Assembly: GCA_910585135.1 (NCBI GenBank)
Contig: CAJUEB010000046.1
Span: 1 to 13,373, forward strand
Reading direction: 5' to 3'
DNA: 13,373 bases
Origin: an uncultured Eubacteriales bacterium
GTDB taxonomy: Bacteria; Bacillota; Clostridia; Peptostreptococcales; Anaerovoracaceae
A program made the translations under genes and the position numbers. Of the stretch, positions 7,091 through 13,272 are shown one piece after another. Positions within the stretch are counted from its first letter, which is position 1. Each line of letters starts with the position of its first letter. The notes beneath the pieces are model-generated. The model had not been told where the DNA came from. It searched no databases and saw only the letters and a list, made by a program, of their open reading frames with translations.

Positions 7091-8104
7091 TTAAATTTCT
7101 ACCGTTTGGCCAAGTCCCTTTTCTGCCGCAAGATCCAAAGCCGCTTTTGCTGCTGCGAGATCGAGAAGCGCCATGCCCGTAGCGTCATAAATGGTAATCT
7201 GCTCATCGGAAACGCGCCCTTTTGCATCGCCTAAAATAAGGCTGCCGATTTCGCCTGCGATAGCCCCTTCCTCTATCATACCTTTTTTCAGCGGAATTTC
7301 AAGTTCTCCCGCCTCGATACAGTGAAACATATCATCTACAAACACCACTGCCCCCGTGAAAAGCGCAGGATCAATCTCTTCTTTTCCCGCCATGTCAGCA
7401 CCAATACAGGAAAAATGCGTGCCTGGGCTGACCCATTCCTTTTGAATGAGAGGCTGCTTCGACGGCGTTACCGTAATGATGATGTCGCTTTTCGGGATGT
7501 CCTCCGCAAGATCTTTCGACGCCTGCACAGAAACGCTCGATGCGTCAATGCCGAATCCGTCCTTTAGCCGCTGCGGCAGGGAATTTACGAACGATATGGC
7601 ATTTTCGTAGCTGAGCGGGTCTGCCACATAGATCGTTTCAAGCTGCGGAAATTCCGTCAGCATGGCTGCCGCCTGGAATGTCGCCTGATGCCCTGCGCCT
7701 AAGATAAACAACGTGTCGGAATCCTTCCGCGCCAGATATTTTGCGCCGATCGCACCAGCCGCCCCCGTGCGTACGCCCGTGATATATGATCCGTCGAGAA
7801 GCCCGACCGGCGCTCCTGTGGAGGCATCAAACACCATAATGCATCCAAGCAGCTCTGGCAGTCCTTTTCCCTTATTTTGCGTAAACAGGGAAACCGTCTT
7901 ATGTCCGAACAGCCCGGCGTCCTTCAAATATCCTGATTTGATATCCATATCCGAAACGCCCGGCTCAAATTCATAAAACACCGTCGGCCACACCGCTGCC
8001 TCTCCCCTGCTCTTTTGCACATAGACCTGTTCCACGGCCTCGACCACCGGCTTCATTTCCACGACCTTCATGACATCTTCCGTATTCAAAACTCTCATCT
8101 TCAT
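7091..8104 (-). CDS. Ornithine cyclodeaminase / mu-crystallin family oxidoreductase
   Basis: This 337-residue protein belongs to the NAD(P)-dependent family of ornithine cyclodeaminase, archaeal alanine dehydrogenase, ketimine reductases and BhcD iminosuccinate reductase. Seen are GHKTV with Lys69, RTGAAGA with Arg112, the Rossmann loop GAGHQA (136-141), GADMAGKEEID with Asp237, and DATGMALLDLA near 307-317. The region around residue 45 (TVFYEF) does not show the Arg expected of true ornithine cyclodeaminases, so an imine-reducing role on another amino acid is at least as likely. A near-perfect TAAGGAGGT ribosome site lies eight bases before the ATG. It sits between the aminotransferase and the dehydratase fragment. 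Confidence 0.9.
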   Translation of the reverse strand: MKMRVLNTEDVMKVVEMKPVVEAVEQVYVQKSRGEAAVWPTVFYEFEPGVSDMDIKSGYLKDAGLFGHKTVSLFTQNKGKGLPELLGCIMVFDASTGAPVGLLDGSYITGVRTGAAGAIGAKYLARKDSDTLFILGAGHQATFQAAAMLTEFPQLETIYVADPLSYENAISFVNSLPQRLKDGFGIDASSVSVQASKDLAEDIPKSDIIITVTPSKQPLIQKEWVSPGTHFSCIGADMAGKEEIDPALFTGAVVFVDDMFHCIEAGELEIPLKKGMIEEGAIAGEIGSLILGDAKGRVSDEQITIYDATGMALLDLAAAKAALDLAAEKGLGQTVEI

Positions 8105-8224
8105 TGTCCTGACCTCCTTAAAATTTTTTCATTTTGTTCGTTACAAATCCTTCGTTACCGTTCGTTGTCTTTATCACCACATGCACCATAAGCACTCCTG
8201 CCGTGCCTTCACGGCGCATCGCTG

Positions 8225-8339
8225 CTCCCTCATGGTTCTCGCCACACTCACACAGCAAATTGTTGCCCCCCTCATGGTTCTCGCCACGCTCGCACAGCAA
8301 ATTGCTTCCCCCTCATGGTTCTCGCCACACTCACACAGC
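8225..8339. repeat. Three-copy tandem repeat, 41/42-bp period, upstream of the cyclodeaminase gene
   Basis: Near-identical 32-bp cores CTCATGGTTCTCGCCACACT... lie at 8225-8256, 8267-8298 and 8308-8339, offset by 42 and then 41 bp, with related CAAATTG linkers. On the minus strand one frame reads CECGENHEG, but the unequal unit length breaks the frame between copies. The copies sit in the 326-bp spacer (8105-8430) between aminotransferase and cyclodeaminase genes, where no convincing gene or terminator is otherwise seen. If the two genes are co-transcribed, the repeats would be in the mRNA. Confidence 0.85.
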
Positions 8340-8430
8340 GCATCGCCAGACAAAACCTTCGGAGCAAGACAGCCTCCGCCTTTTTCAGCCGGATTCATCC
8401 TGCGCCTCTTGTACTGCAAATGCCGGGCGT

Positions 8431-9552
8431 TCATATTTCCCTTAAAAACTCCGTGAACAAATCCAGTCCCTGCTTTAGAAGCTTCGAATCAAAGGCATAC
8501 CCGATGCGAACCGCCCCTTCCATTTCAAAGCATTCCCCCGGCGTGAACAACACGCCTTTGCGTTCCAGCAGCTTGACGCACAATTCATAGGACGGTATAT
8601 CTTTCCTGTAATACACGAGAGCCGTCGTGCCCGCCTCTGGTTTCTGGTAGTAAACTTCCGGCGTGGCATTGACCCAATCATCGAGGATTTTTCTGTTATG
8701 CAGCACGATCCGCTTGTTTCTTGCCAGGATTTTGTCCTTGTGCTTTAGCGCCAGCGCCGCCAGTTTGTCGTCAATGACGCCGCAGCTGATGGTATCGTAA
8801 TCCCGTCTTTCCTTACAGCGTTCCAGCAACTCTTCATTGCGGGTTGCGATCCAGCCGAGCCTGACGCCTGCCATGGAAAAGGTCTTGGACATGCTGCACA
8901 CCGAAATTCCTTTCTCGGAAAAGTCCACGATCGACGGCATATAGCTTCCATCCTCGGAAATGCCCCGGTACACTTCATCGCAGAGCACATATGCGCCTAC
9001 GCTTTCGGCGATTTTGACAATCTCTTTCATCTGTCCGGCAGGAATCAGCGAGCCGGAAGGGTTATTCGGGCTGTTGAGGGTGATCAGCTTCGTGTTCTCT
9101 TCAACGAGGTTTTTTAGCTGCTCCATGTCAGGCAGGAAATGGTTATCCAGATTGAGGCTGATGATCCGCACCTCTGCGCCGATGGATTCAGGGATGGAAT
9201 AGTGCTGCTGGTACGTCGGCAACACGGAGAGCATATTGTCCCCGGGACTGATTATGGTACTGATCGCCAGGTGGTTCGCCCCGATCGCGCCATGGGTAGG
9301 GATAATATGTTCCGGGCCTATATTCTCGTAAAGGCTGGCAATGCCTTCCAGCAATCCGGGCGAGCCAAAGATATGGCTATAGGTCAGCCTCGTATCGGCT
9401 AGCTTCACCATGTACTCCGCTGCATCCTCGCCGGACAATTGCAAAAGCTCCCTGATGGTCAGCGAATCGATGCATGTTTCCGCCAGATTGTAGGTGCATT
9501 TTTCTTCATAATCATTCATCCAGCGTTCTACTTTAAAGGTTTTGATGTCCAT
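8431..9552 (-). CDS. Class I/II PLP-dependent aminotransferase
   Basis: This 373-residue fold-type I enzyme has every expected motif: a YSHIFGSPGLLEGI substrate-side segment (58-71), HGAIGANHL (87-95), the PNNPSG loop (162-167), CDEVYRG (191-197), the PLP lysine Lys223 in SMSKTFSMAGVRLGW with Arg231, and the C-terminal RIGYAF carboxylate-binding Arg. The N-terminal FKVERWMNDYEEKC and YNLAETCIDSLT recall a Firmicute aminotransferase subgroup related to capreomycidine synthase-like proteins; this is from memory and not checked. Amino donor and acceptor cannot be named. AAGGAGG precedes the ATG by five bases. It is the first gene of the cluster and is divergent from the pucR-type regulator. Confidence 0.93.
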   Translation of the reverse strand: MDIKTFKVERWMNDYEEKCTYNLAETCIDSLTIRELLQLSGEDAAEYMVKLADTRLTYSHIFGSPGLLEGIASLYENIGPEHIIPTHGAIGANHLAISTIISPGDNMLSVLPTYQQHYSIPESIGAEVRIISLNLDNHFLPDMEQLKNLVEENTKLITLNSPNNPSGSLIPAGQMKEIVKIAESVGAYVLCDEVYRGISEDGSYMPSIVDFSEKGISVCSMSKTFSMAGVRLGWIATRNEELLERCKERRDYDTISCGVIDDKLAALALKHKDKILARNKRIVLHNRKILDDWVNATPEVYYQKPEAGTTALVYYRKDIPSYELCVKLLERKGVLFTPGECFEMEGAVRIGYAFDSKLLKQGLDLFTEFLREI

Positions 9553-9561
9553 AACGGCCTC

Positions 9562-9629
9562 CTTCTGGTTTGATGCGTTTCGTTTGTTTTTTATTTGATG
9601 TCTCTATTTTGACACTTCTGGTTTGATGC
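9562..9629. repeat. 15-bp direct repeat in the divergent control region
   Basis: CTTCTGGTTTGATGC occurs exactly at 9562-9576 and 9615-9629, 53 bp apart (about five helical turns), and shorter TTTGATG copies lie at 9594-9600 and inside the aminotransferase start. One copy touches the ribosome site of the aminotransferase gene and the other falls in the spacer of a candidate plus-strand promoter. Good candidates for regulator binding sites; this is inference. Confidence 0.65.
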
Positions 9630-9638
9630 TCTTATTCT
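9609..9638 (+). promoter_or_regulatory. Candidate promoter for the pucR-type gene, upstream
   Basis: A perfect TTGACA (9609-9614), 18 nt, then TATTCT (9633-9638). The 15-bp repeat copy 9615-9629 fills the spacer, so a bound regulator would block it. It would give a long leader of over 100 nt. Confidence 0.4.
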
Positions 9639-9661
9639 AATGCTTTTTCACCGCCCAATCA

Positions 9662-9690
9662 TTGTGTAAAACTAAAAAATATGCTATTAT
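9662..9690 (+). promoter_or_regulatory. Candidate promoter for the pucR-type gene, downstream
   Basis: TTGTGT (9662-9667), 17 nt of A-rich DNA, then TATTAT (9685-9690). The -35 is poor but the -10 and spacing are good. A short imperfect direct repeat follows at 9709-9720 and 9725-9734 (ATGCGCATGATC, ATGCGTGATC), possibly an autoregulatory site. Confidence 0.45.
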
Positions 9691-9751
9691 TTTTGTGTAT
9701 TATCTAAAATGCGCATGATCAAATATGCGTGATCGAAAAGGAGGCGAGCTG

Positions 9752-10888
9752 ATGGCGCTCACCGTAAAAGACATTTTAAACCTGCCCAGCTTGGAACAGT
9801 TCTCCCTTGTCGCTGGAAAAGGCGGGCTTGATCGTGATATCACCACCGCAGGGATCGCAGATTATGAATTTGCAGAAGGGATCGATTACGATTTGTCCCA
9901 CGCATTTGAACGAGACAGCCTGGTGATTTCCAGCCTGCTCTTTGCAAAGGATGCGCCATCCCTGATCCTTCCTGCAATAAAGCGTTTAAACGAGTCCGGC
10001 GTCTCCGCCTTCGCATATAAAGAAATCCTCTTCAAAACACTGCCGGAGGAGGTCATATCCTATGCCGACAAAAACGACTTCCCTATTTTCTCCTATCAGG
10101 ACGGCACATGGTTTGAAAACATCATCTTCGACGTGATGACAGCGGTAGAAAGAGACGATGCGCGGTATCTTTCCGAAGCACACATCGAAAAGATGATCAA
10201 GGACGCCGCATCCCCAGAGGAAATAGAACGCATACGCCGGGGGATTTCCCTGCTGCTGAACAAAAGCATTTCTGCCGCTTACCTCAAAACGCCGCAGCTG
10301 GATGCCGTGCGTGTTTTCCGCGCCTATTACATGAGCAAAAATTTGCGGGAAAAGCTTCTCGTATCAAAATATGAAGATGGCATTTTCATATTGATCACGA
10401 CGTCCAAGTGGAATGAAACATCACATCGCATCATTCTCGATGAGGCCTGCCAGACCTTGTCCCTGCCCGTTAACGCAGCAGACATCACCCTGAGCCGCCT
10501 CCATCCCGCACCAGAGCTTCACCAGGCTTTTCGGGAGGCCTATTACGCATGGGCAGCAAACCTTGTCTCCCTCCGCAAAGCGTCGTCTTATGAGGCGCTG
10601 GGCGTCTACGCTGCCATACTCCCCCTTGCCGGTACGCCGGAGCTGCGATCATATGCGCAGGATTATCTCGATAAACTGAAAGACTATAAAGACACCATAA
10701 AATCATACATTCATAACGGCGGCGATGTGATCGCCACCTCCCTGGATCTGCATTGCCACGCCAATACGATCCGCTATCGCCTGAACAAGATGAAAACGAT
10801 TGCCGACGCTCCAAATGAAACAGACCACGAACTATTCCGTGATCTGTCCATTGCCTATATTGTCATGAAAACGCTTGAAAACAGCTAA
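9752..10888 (+). CDS. PucR-family transcriptional regulator
   Basis: This 378-residue protein has the two ends that define the family: an N-terminal PucR ligand-sensing domain (about 1-125, starting TVKDILNLPSLEQFSLVAGKGG) and a C-terminal helix-turn-helix (about 320-370) with the hallmark HCHANTIRYRLNKM. The middle is a GGDEF-like degenerate linker region typical of the family but without recognisable catalytic motifs. PucR proteins respond to small nitrogenous metabolites and usually activate adjacent catabolic or transport genes. The start was set at MALTVKD because GAAAAGGAGG lies seven bases ahead; an in-frame ATG nine codons earlier lies before that site. Divergent from the aminotransferase cluster, which it probably controls. 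Confidence 0.92.
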   Translation: MALTVKDILNLPSLEQFSLVAGKGGLDRDITTAGIADYEFAEGIDYDLSHAFERDSLVISSLLFAKDAPSLILPAIKRLNESGVSAFAYKEILFKTLPEEVISYADKNDFPIFSYQDGTWFENIIFDVMTAVERDDARYLSEAHIEKMIKDAASPEEIERIRRGISLLLNKSISAAYLKTPQLDAVRVFRAYYMSKNLREKLLVSKYEDGIFILITTSKWNETSHRIILDEACQTLSLPVNAADITLSRLHPAPELHQAFREAYYAWAANLVSLRKASSYEALGVYAAILPLAGTPELRSYAQDYLDKLKDYKDTIKSYIHNGGDVIATSLDLHCHANTIRYRLNKMKTIADAPNETDHELFRDLSIAYIVMKTLENS

Positions 10889-10913
10889 CATTTGACTTCG
10901 GAATCCGCTCGAA

Positions 10914-11195
10914 GGCCGCCCGAATATCATTTGAAAATCGCCCGAAGGCCGCCAAACGAGATTTACTTGCATCCTGAACAGACGCAGAATAAAACAATTC
11001 GGTTAAAATCATTCAGTTTGGTTTCAGTAGCCGCCCGAATACCATTCGAAGACCGCCCAAAGGCCGCCAAACGGAATTTGCTTAAAAACTGCGCGAAGGT
11101 CGTTCGAAGACCGCTTGACGGCCGCCAAACGAGATTTACTTGCACCCCTCGGTGAACACTAAAATAACAGCATTCGGTTTAAATACTCTGCCTGC
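10914..11195. repeat. Degenerate composite repeat between pucR-type gene and larB
   Basis: The 338-bp convergent spacer (10889-11226) has no gene. It is mostly built from diverged copies of a unit of about 58 bp. CCGCCAAACG occurs at 10949, 11064 and 11122 (offsets 115 and 58), each preceded at constant distance by a CCGCCCGAAT-like segment and followed by GATTTACTTGCA or a variant. Copies one and three also share a downstream tail around ATTCGGTT (10997 and 11172), offset by 175. Copies are imperfect, so this is an old expansion. No intrinsic terminator was recognised for either converging gene, so the structured repeats might serve that role. Confidence 0.7.
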
Positions 11196-11226
11196 GGGCA
11201 AAAAAGACAAAGCCAAAAACAACGGA

Positions 11227-12219
11227 TCACCTGCCCTTTCCACGATTGATCACCGCCGCCAAATATGCTGCCCCAAAGCCATTATCGATATTAACCACGC
11301 CCACTCCATTGGCACAGCTATTGAGCATGGATAAAAGCGCCGACAGTCCGCCGAGGTTTGCCCCATAACCAATACTTGTTGGCACTGCGATGACAGGCAC
11401 ATCCACAAGTCCCCCTACCACGCTGGCAAGCGCGCCTTCCATCCCCGCTGCCACGATTACGACATCAGCCTTTCGGATCTGCTCCAATTTGTCAAAGAGT
11501 CTGTGAATCCCTGCCACGCCCACATCGTAGATGCGTATAACCTGGTTACCCAAAATTTCGGCTGTAACCGCAGCCTCTTCCGCAACTGGGATATCAGCAG
11601 TTCCCGCCGTCACCACCGCGACAGACGGCTTGCCTGCACCTCCGGGTTTATGATGACGGTTTTCCGAGCCTGCTTTTTCAGTGCCATCACGGAAATTGCC
11701 CTCGCTTGCACCTCTGCCACTTCCGGCCGCGCCATTTTTCAAGCCACTGCGCCCGATTTCCTCGCATCCGATGCTAACGCAATCATGTTCCCCACTTCCG
11801 GCCGCGTCATGATGTTCTTCTCCGCTTCCAGTTCTGCTTCCCGCGCCGCAGCCTGCATCCGCTCCATTTTCGCAGACCGCATCCGCTTCCAAGACTGCTA
11901 TGATCCGCGCAGCTTCATAATATCGCGCCTGCGGAAGCACCGCCTTTACTGCTTCATAAGCCGCAGCAGTCGCCCGCGTACCCATAATATTCCCGCCGTT
12001 TTGCACCAGCTCCAGCATGATGTCCCTGATCTGACCCGGTGTTTTACCCTGGCAGAAGACCACTTCAGGAAAGCCAGTGCGCAGCGCCCTGTGATTGTCG
12101 ATATTCGCAAATCCCAGATCCTTATAAGGCAGATCTTTGAGCCGCCCGCAGGCTTCATCGATGGTCAATTCTTCATTTTTCACCTGCGTCAGCAATTTTT
12201 TGATGGCTTCTTCTTTCAT
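11227..12219 (-). CDS. larB: LarB, pyridinium-3,5-biscarboxylic acid mononucleotide synthase, with a large insertion
   Basis: LarB carboxylates and hydrolyses nicotinic acid adenine dinucleotide to start nickel-pincer nucleotide cofactor synthesis. The N-terminal block (21-113) has DLGFANIDNHRALRTGFPEV and GKTPGQI. The AIR-carboxylase-like C-terminal domain (198-330) has VVTAGTADIPVAEEA, YDVGVAGIHRL, AAGMEGALASVVGGL and NSCANGVGVVNIDNGFG with the catalytic Cys302. Family members are about 250 residues; this one is 330 because of a low-complexity insert at about 114-197, rich in Gly, Ala, Ser and Glu with five His and four Cys. larA, larC and larE are not in the window. The ribosome site is weak (GGGAAC). 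Confidence 0.93.
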   Translation of the reverse strand: MKEEAIKKLLTQVKNEELTIDEACGRLKDLPYKDLGFANIDNHRALRTGFPEVVFCQGKTPGQIRDIMLELVQNGGNIMGTRATAAAYEAVKAVLPQARYYEAARIIAVLEADAVCENGADAGCGAGSRTGSGEEHHDAAGSGEHDCVSIGCEEIGRSGLKNGAAGSGRGASEGNFRDGTEKAGSENRHHKPGGAGKPSVAVVTAGTADIPVAEEAAVTAEILGNQVIRIYDVGVAGIHRLFDKLEQIRKADVVIVAAGMEGALASVVGGLVDVPVIAVPTSIGYGANLGGLSALLSMLNSCANGVGVVNIDNGFGAAYLAAVINRGKGR

Positions 12220-12230
12220 TTATGTTCCCA

Positions 12231-12268
12231 TATAATCCAATGATTCTCTTTGCAAGCAATGGATTATA
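12231..12268 (-). promoter_or_regulatory. Inverted repeat just upstream of larB, candidate operator or RNA hairpin
   Basis: TATAATCCA (12231-12239) and TGGATTATA (12260-12268) are perfect 9-bp inverted arms separated by 20 nt, ending 11 bp before the larB ATG. The outer arm, on the minus strand, is itself a TATAAT -10 match, though no good -35 lies 16-18 nt above it. A smaller TTGC-TT-GCAA inverted repeat lies between the arms. It could be a repressor site over the promoter or a stem near the ribosome site. Confidence 0.55.
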
Positions 12269-12554
12269 CTCCTTTCTCCCAATCTCACCTCATATGTTTT
12301 GCTTCATCCATATTTTCCTCAACATATGCATTGGTTTGAAAAAAGTATACCACACCCCTGCAAGCAATGCCAGCGGCAATCGCAAGCATACCAATACCAC
12401 GAGAACACACCGGGACTGTTTGAACCAAACGACTTTCACCGCCATAACCTCATTACACAAAACCCGTTTTCCATGACAGCATTGATGAACAGCGAAGAAC
12501 GCCTTATTTTCATAAACGGTAATTTTAACAACGAATGCCGACATCATACACGGC
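12269..12554. other. Spacer without a convincing gene
   Basis: Only short overlapping open frames occur. The best minus-strand one (12290-12547) would encode a peptide with one hydrophobic segment (VLVVLVCLRLPLALLAGVW), but its starts lack a properly spaced ribosome site. TATACT on the minus strand at 12347-12352 could be a -10 element for larB. Nothing else was recognised. Confidence 0.4.
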
Positions 12555-12853
12555 TTCTCTGGATGTCGATTCTCTGAATTTTTTTGAAAAACGCTTTTTC
12601 AGAGAAAATCAGGGACTTTTTGCGAATCGTCGCCAGTCATTTTATATGCCAGAGAACCTGATTCTCTTGTTTTGCTTGATTTTCCTCAAAAGTAGAGAAA
12701 AACAGGGGTGTTTTTCTCTGGAAATCCTATTTTTCAAAAATCATAGAGAAAAGCTTCCGCAAAAGAACGTTTTCCATGCAGTTTTATCCGCTTTTCCACT
12801 GAATTGTATACCAAATTCTCTTAAAATAGAAATTTTTTAATTTTTAAGAGAAT
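12555..12853. repeat. Array of TTCTCT/AGAGAA hexamers forming four fixed-spacing inverted pairs
   Basis: Ten copies occur in 298 bp of AT-rich DNA: TTCTCT at 12555, 12570, 12662, 12714 and 12816, and AGAGAA at 12601, 12651, 12694, 12745 and 12847. Four convergent pairs (12570/12601, 12662/12694, 12714/12745, 12816/12847) have spacers of 25, 26, 25 and 25 nt. Two stems are long: AGAGAAAAACA with TGTTTTTCTCT around GGGG (12694-12719, 11 bp) and ATTCTCTTAAAA with its complement (12815-12853, 12 bp). There is no coding frame of note across the block. It may be an operator array, a structured RNA or a mobile-element relic. Confidence 0.7.
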
Positions 12854-13065
12854 CCCCACTTTACTCCGACCGCAAAATCCTGTGCAAGTCTAAAGCAGGC
12901 GTATCCCGAAACCCTGCGCAACTCCAGGGCGAACATACAGTCCATACAATTCACACATTCAAAACTCACTCACGAAAAGGACAAATTCCGCCAAACGCTA
13001 AAATCGCATCGCTGCGCTTTCGCACATATTCACCGGACGTCTCCTGCATTTCACCCAAAATAAAA
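12854..13065. other. Spacer without recognised features
   Basis: No open frame of interest, no tRNA-like sequence and no clear terminator. Composition returns towards the genomic balance after the AT-rich array. Confidence 0.4.
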
Positions 13066-13109
13066 ATCATGCAAAAATGCATTTTGATAAAAGCAGATAT
13101 ATGCATGAT
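13066..13109. promoter_or_regulatory. Nested palindromes upstream of the PAS-gene promoter
   Basis: ATCATGCA (13066-13073) and TGCATGAT (13102-13109) are perfect inverted arms. The 12-bp palindrome AAAATGCATTTT (13074-13085) directly follows the left arm. The element ends 45 bp before the -35 box, an activator-like position. ATGCAT recurs once in the 17-bp leader repeats. Confidence 0.5.
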
Positions 13110-13154
13110 GACCTTCTTTTTGTAAACAGTAAGAGTCCTGCCCAAAAAGAAAGA

Positions 13155-13184
13155 TTGACAAACAAAGATATCTAAGCCTACAAT
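13155..13184 (+). promoter_or_regulatory. Sigma-A type promoter of the PAS-domain gene
   Basis: A perfect TTGACA (13155-13160), 18 nt, then TACAAT (13179-13184). Transcription would start near 13191, leaving a leader of about 80 nt made almost wholly of the 17-bp repeats. Confidence 0.75.
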
Positions 13185-13199
13185 AGTTTAAAGCAGTAA

Positions 13200-13267
13200 A
13201 ATACATTTCGGTCATGAATACATTCTGGTCACAAATGCATTCCAGCCATAAATATATTTCGGAGGAG
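13200..13267 (+). repeat. Four tandem 17-bp repeats in the PAS-gene leader
   Basis: Units start at 13200, 13217, 13234 and 13251, with no gaps: AATACATTTCGGTCATG, AATACATTCTGGTCACA, AATGCATTCCAGCCATA and AATATATTTCGGAGGAG. The shared core is AATRYATTYYRG. The fourth unit runs directly into the GGAGGAGG ribosome site. The array occupies the transcribed leader between promoter and start codon. Confidence 0.85.
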
Positions 13268-13272
13268 GCGTC

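Noticed and set aside
8174..8434. Minus-strand open frames with CECGENHEG-like repeats
   Set aside because: The 41/42-bp units break the frame between copies, there is no ribosome site, and the composition follows the DNA repeat rather than a protein.
11187..11202. GCCTGCGGGC followed by an A-run as a terminator
   Set aside because: The stem is only 3-4 bp and the T-run would precede the stem on the larB strand, the wrong order.
11503..12243. 246-codon plus-strand open frame opposite larB
   Set aside because: It is a shadow of larB: the minus frame has all LarB motifs, while the plus frame shows no family resemblance or ribosome site.
12362..12385. TGGCAT...TTGCA resembling a sigma-54 promoter upstream of larB
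   Set aside because: The GG and GC elements are 8 nt apart rather than the required 10.
12290..12547. 85-codon minus-strand open frame with one hydrophobic stretch
   Set aside because: Possible small membrane protein, but no start has a properly spaced ribosome site and it overlaps an equally long plus frame; not supportable as a gene.
12555..12853. CRISPR array or IS terminal repeats
   Set aside because: Repeat elements are only 6 bp with uneven unit spacing, no cas genes or transposase are present, and interiors are not spacer-like.
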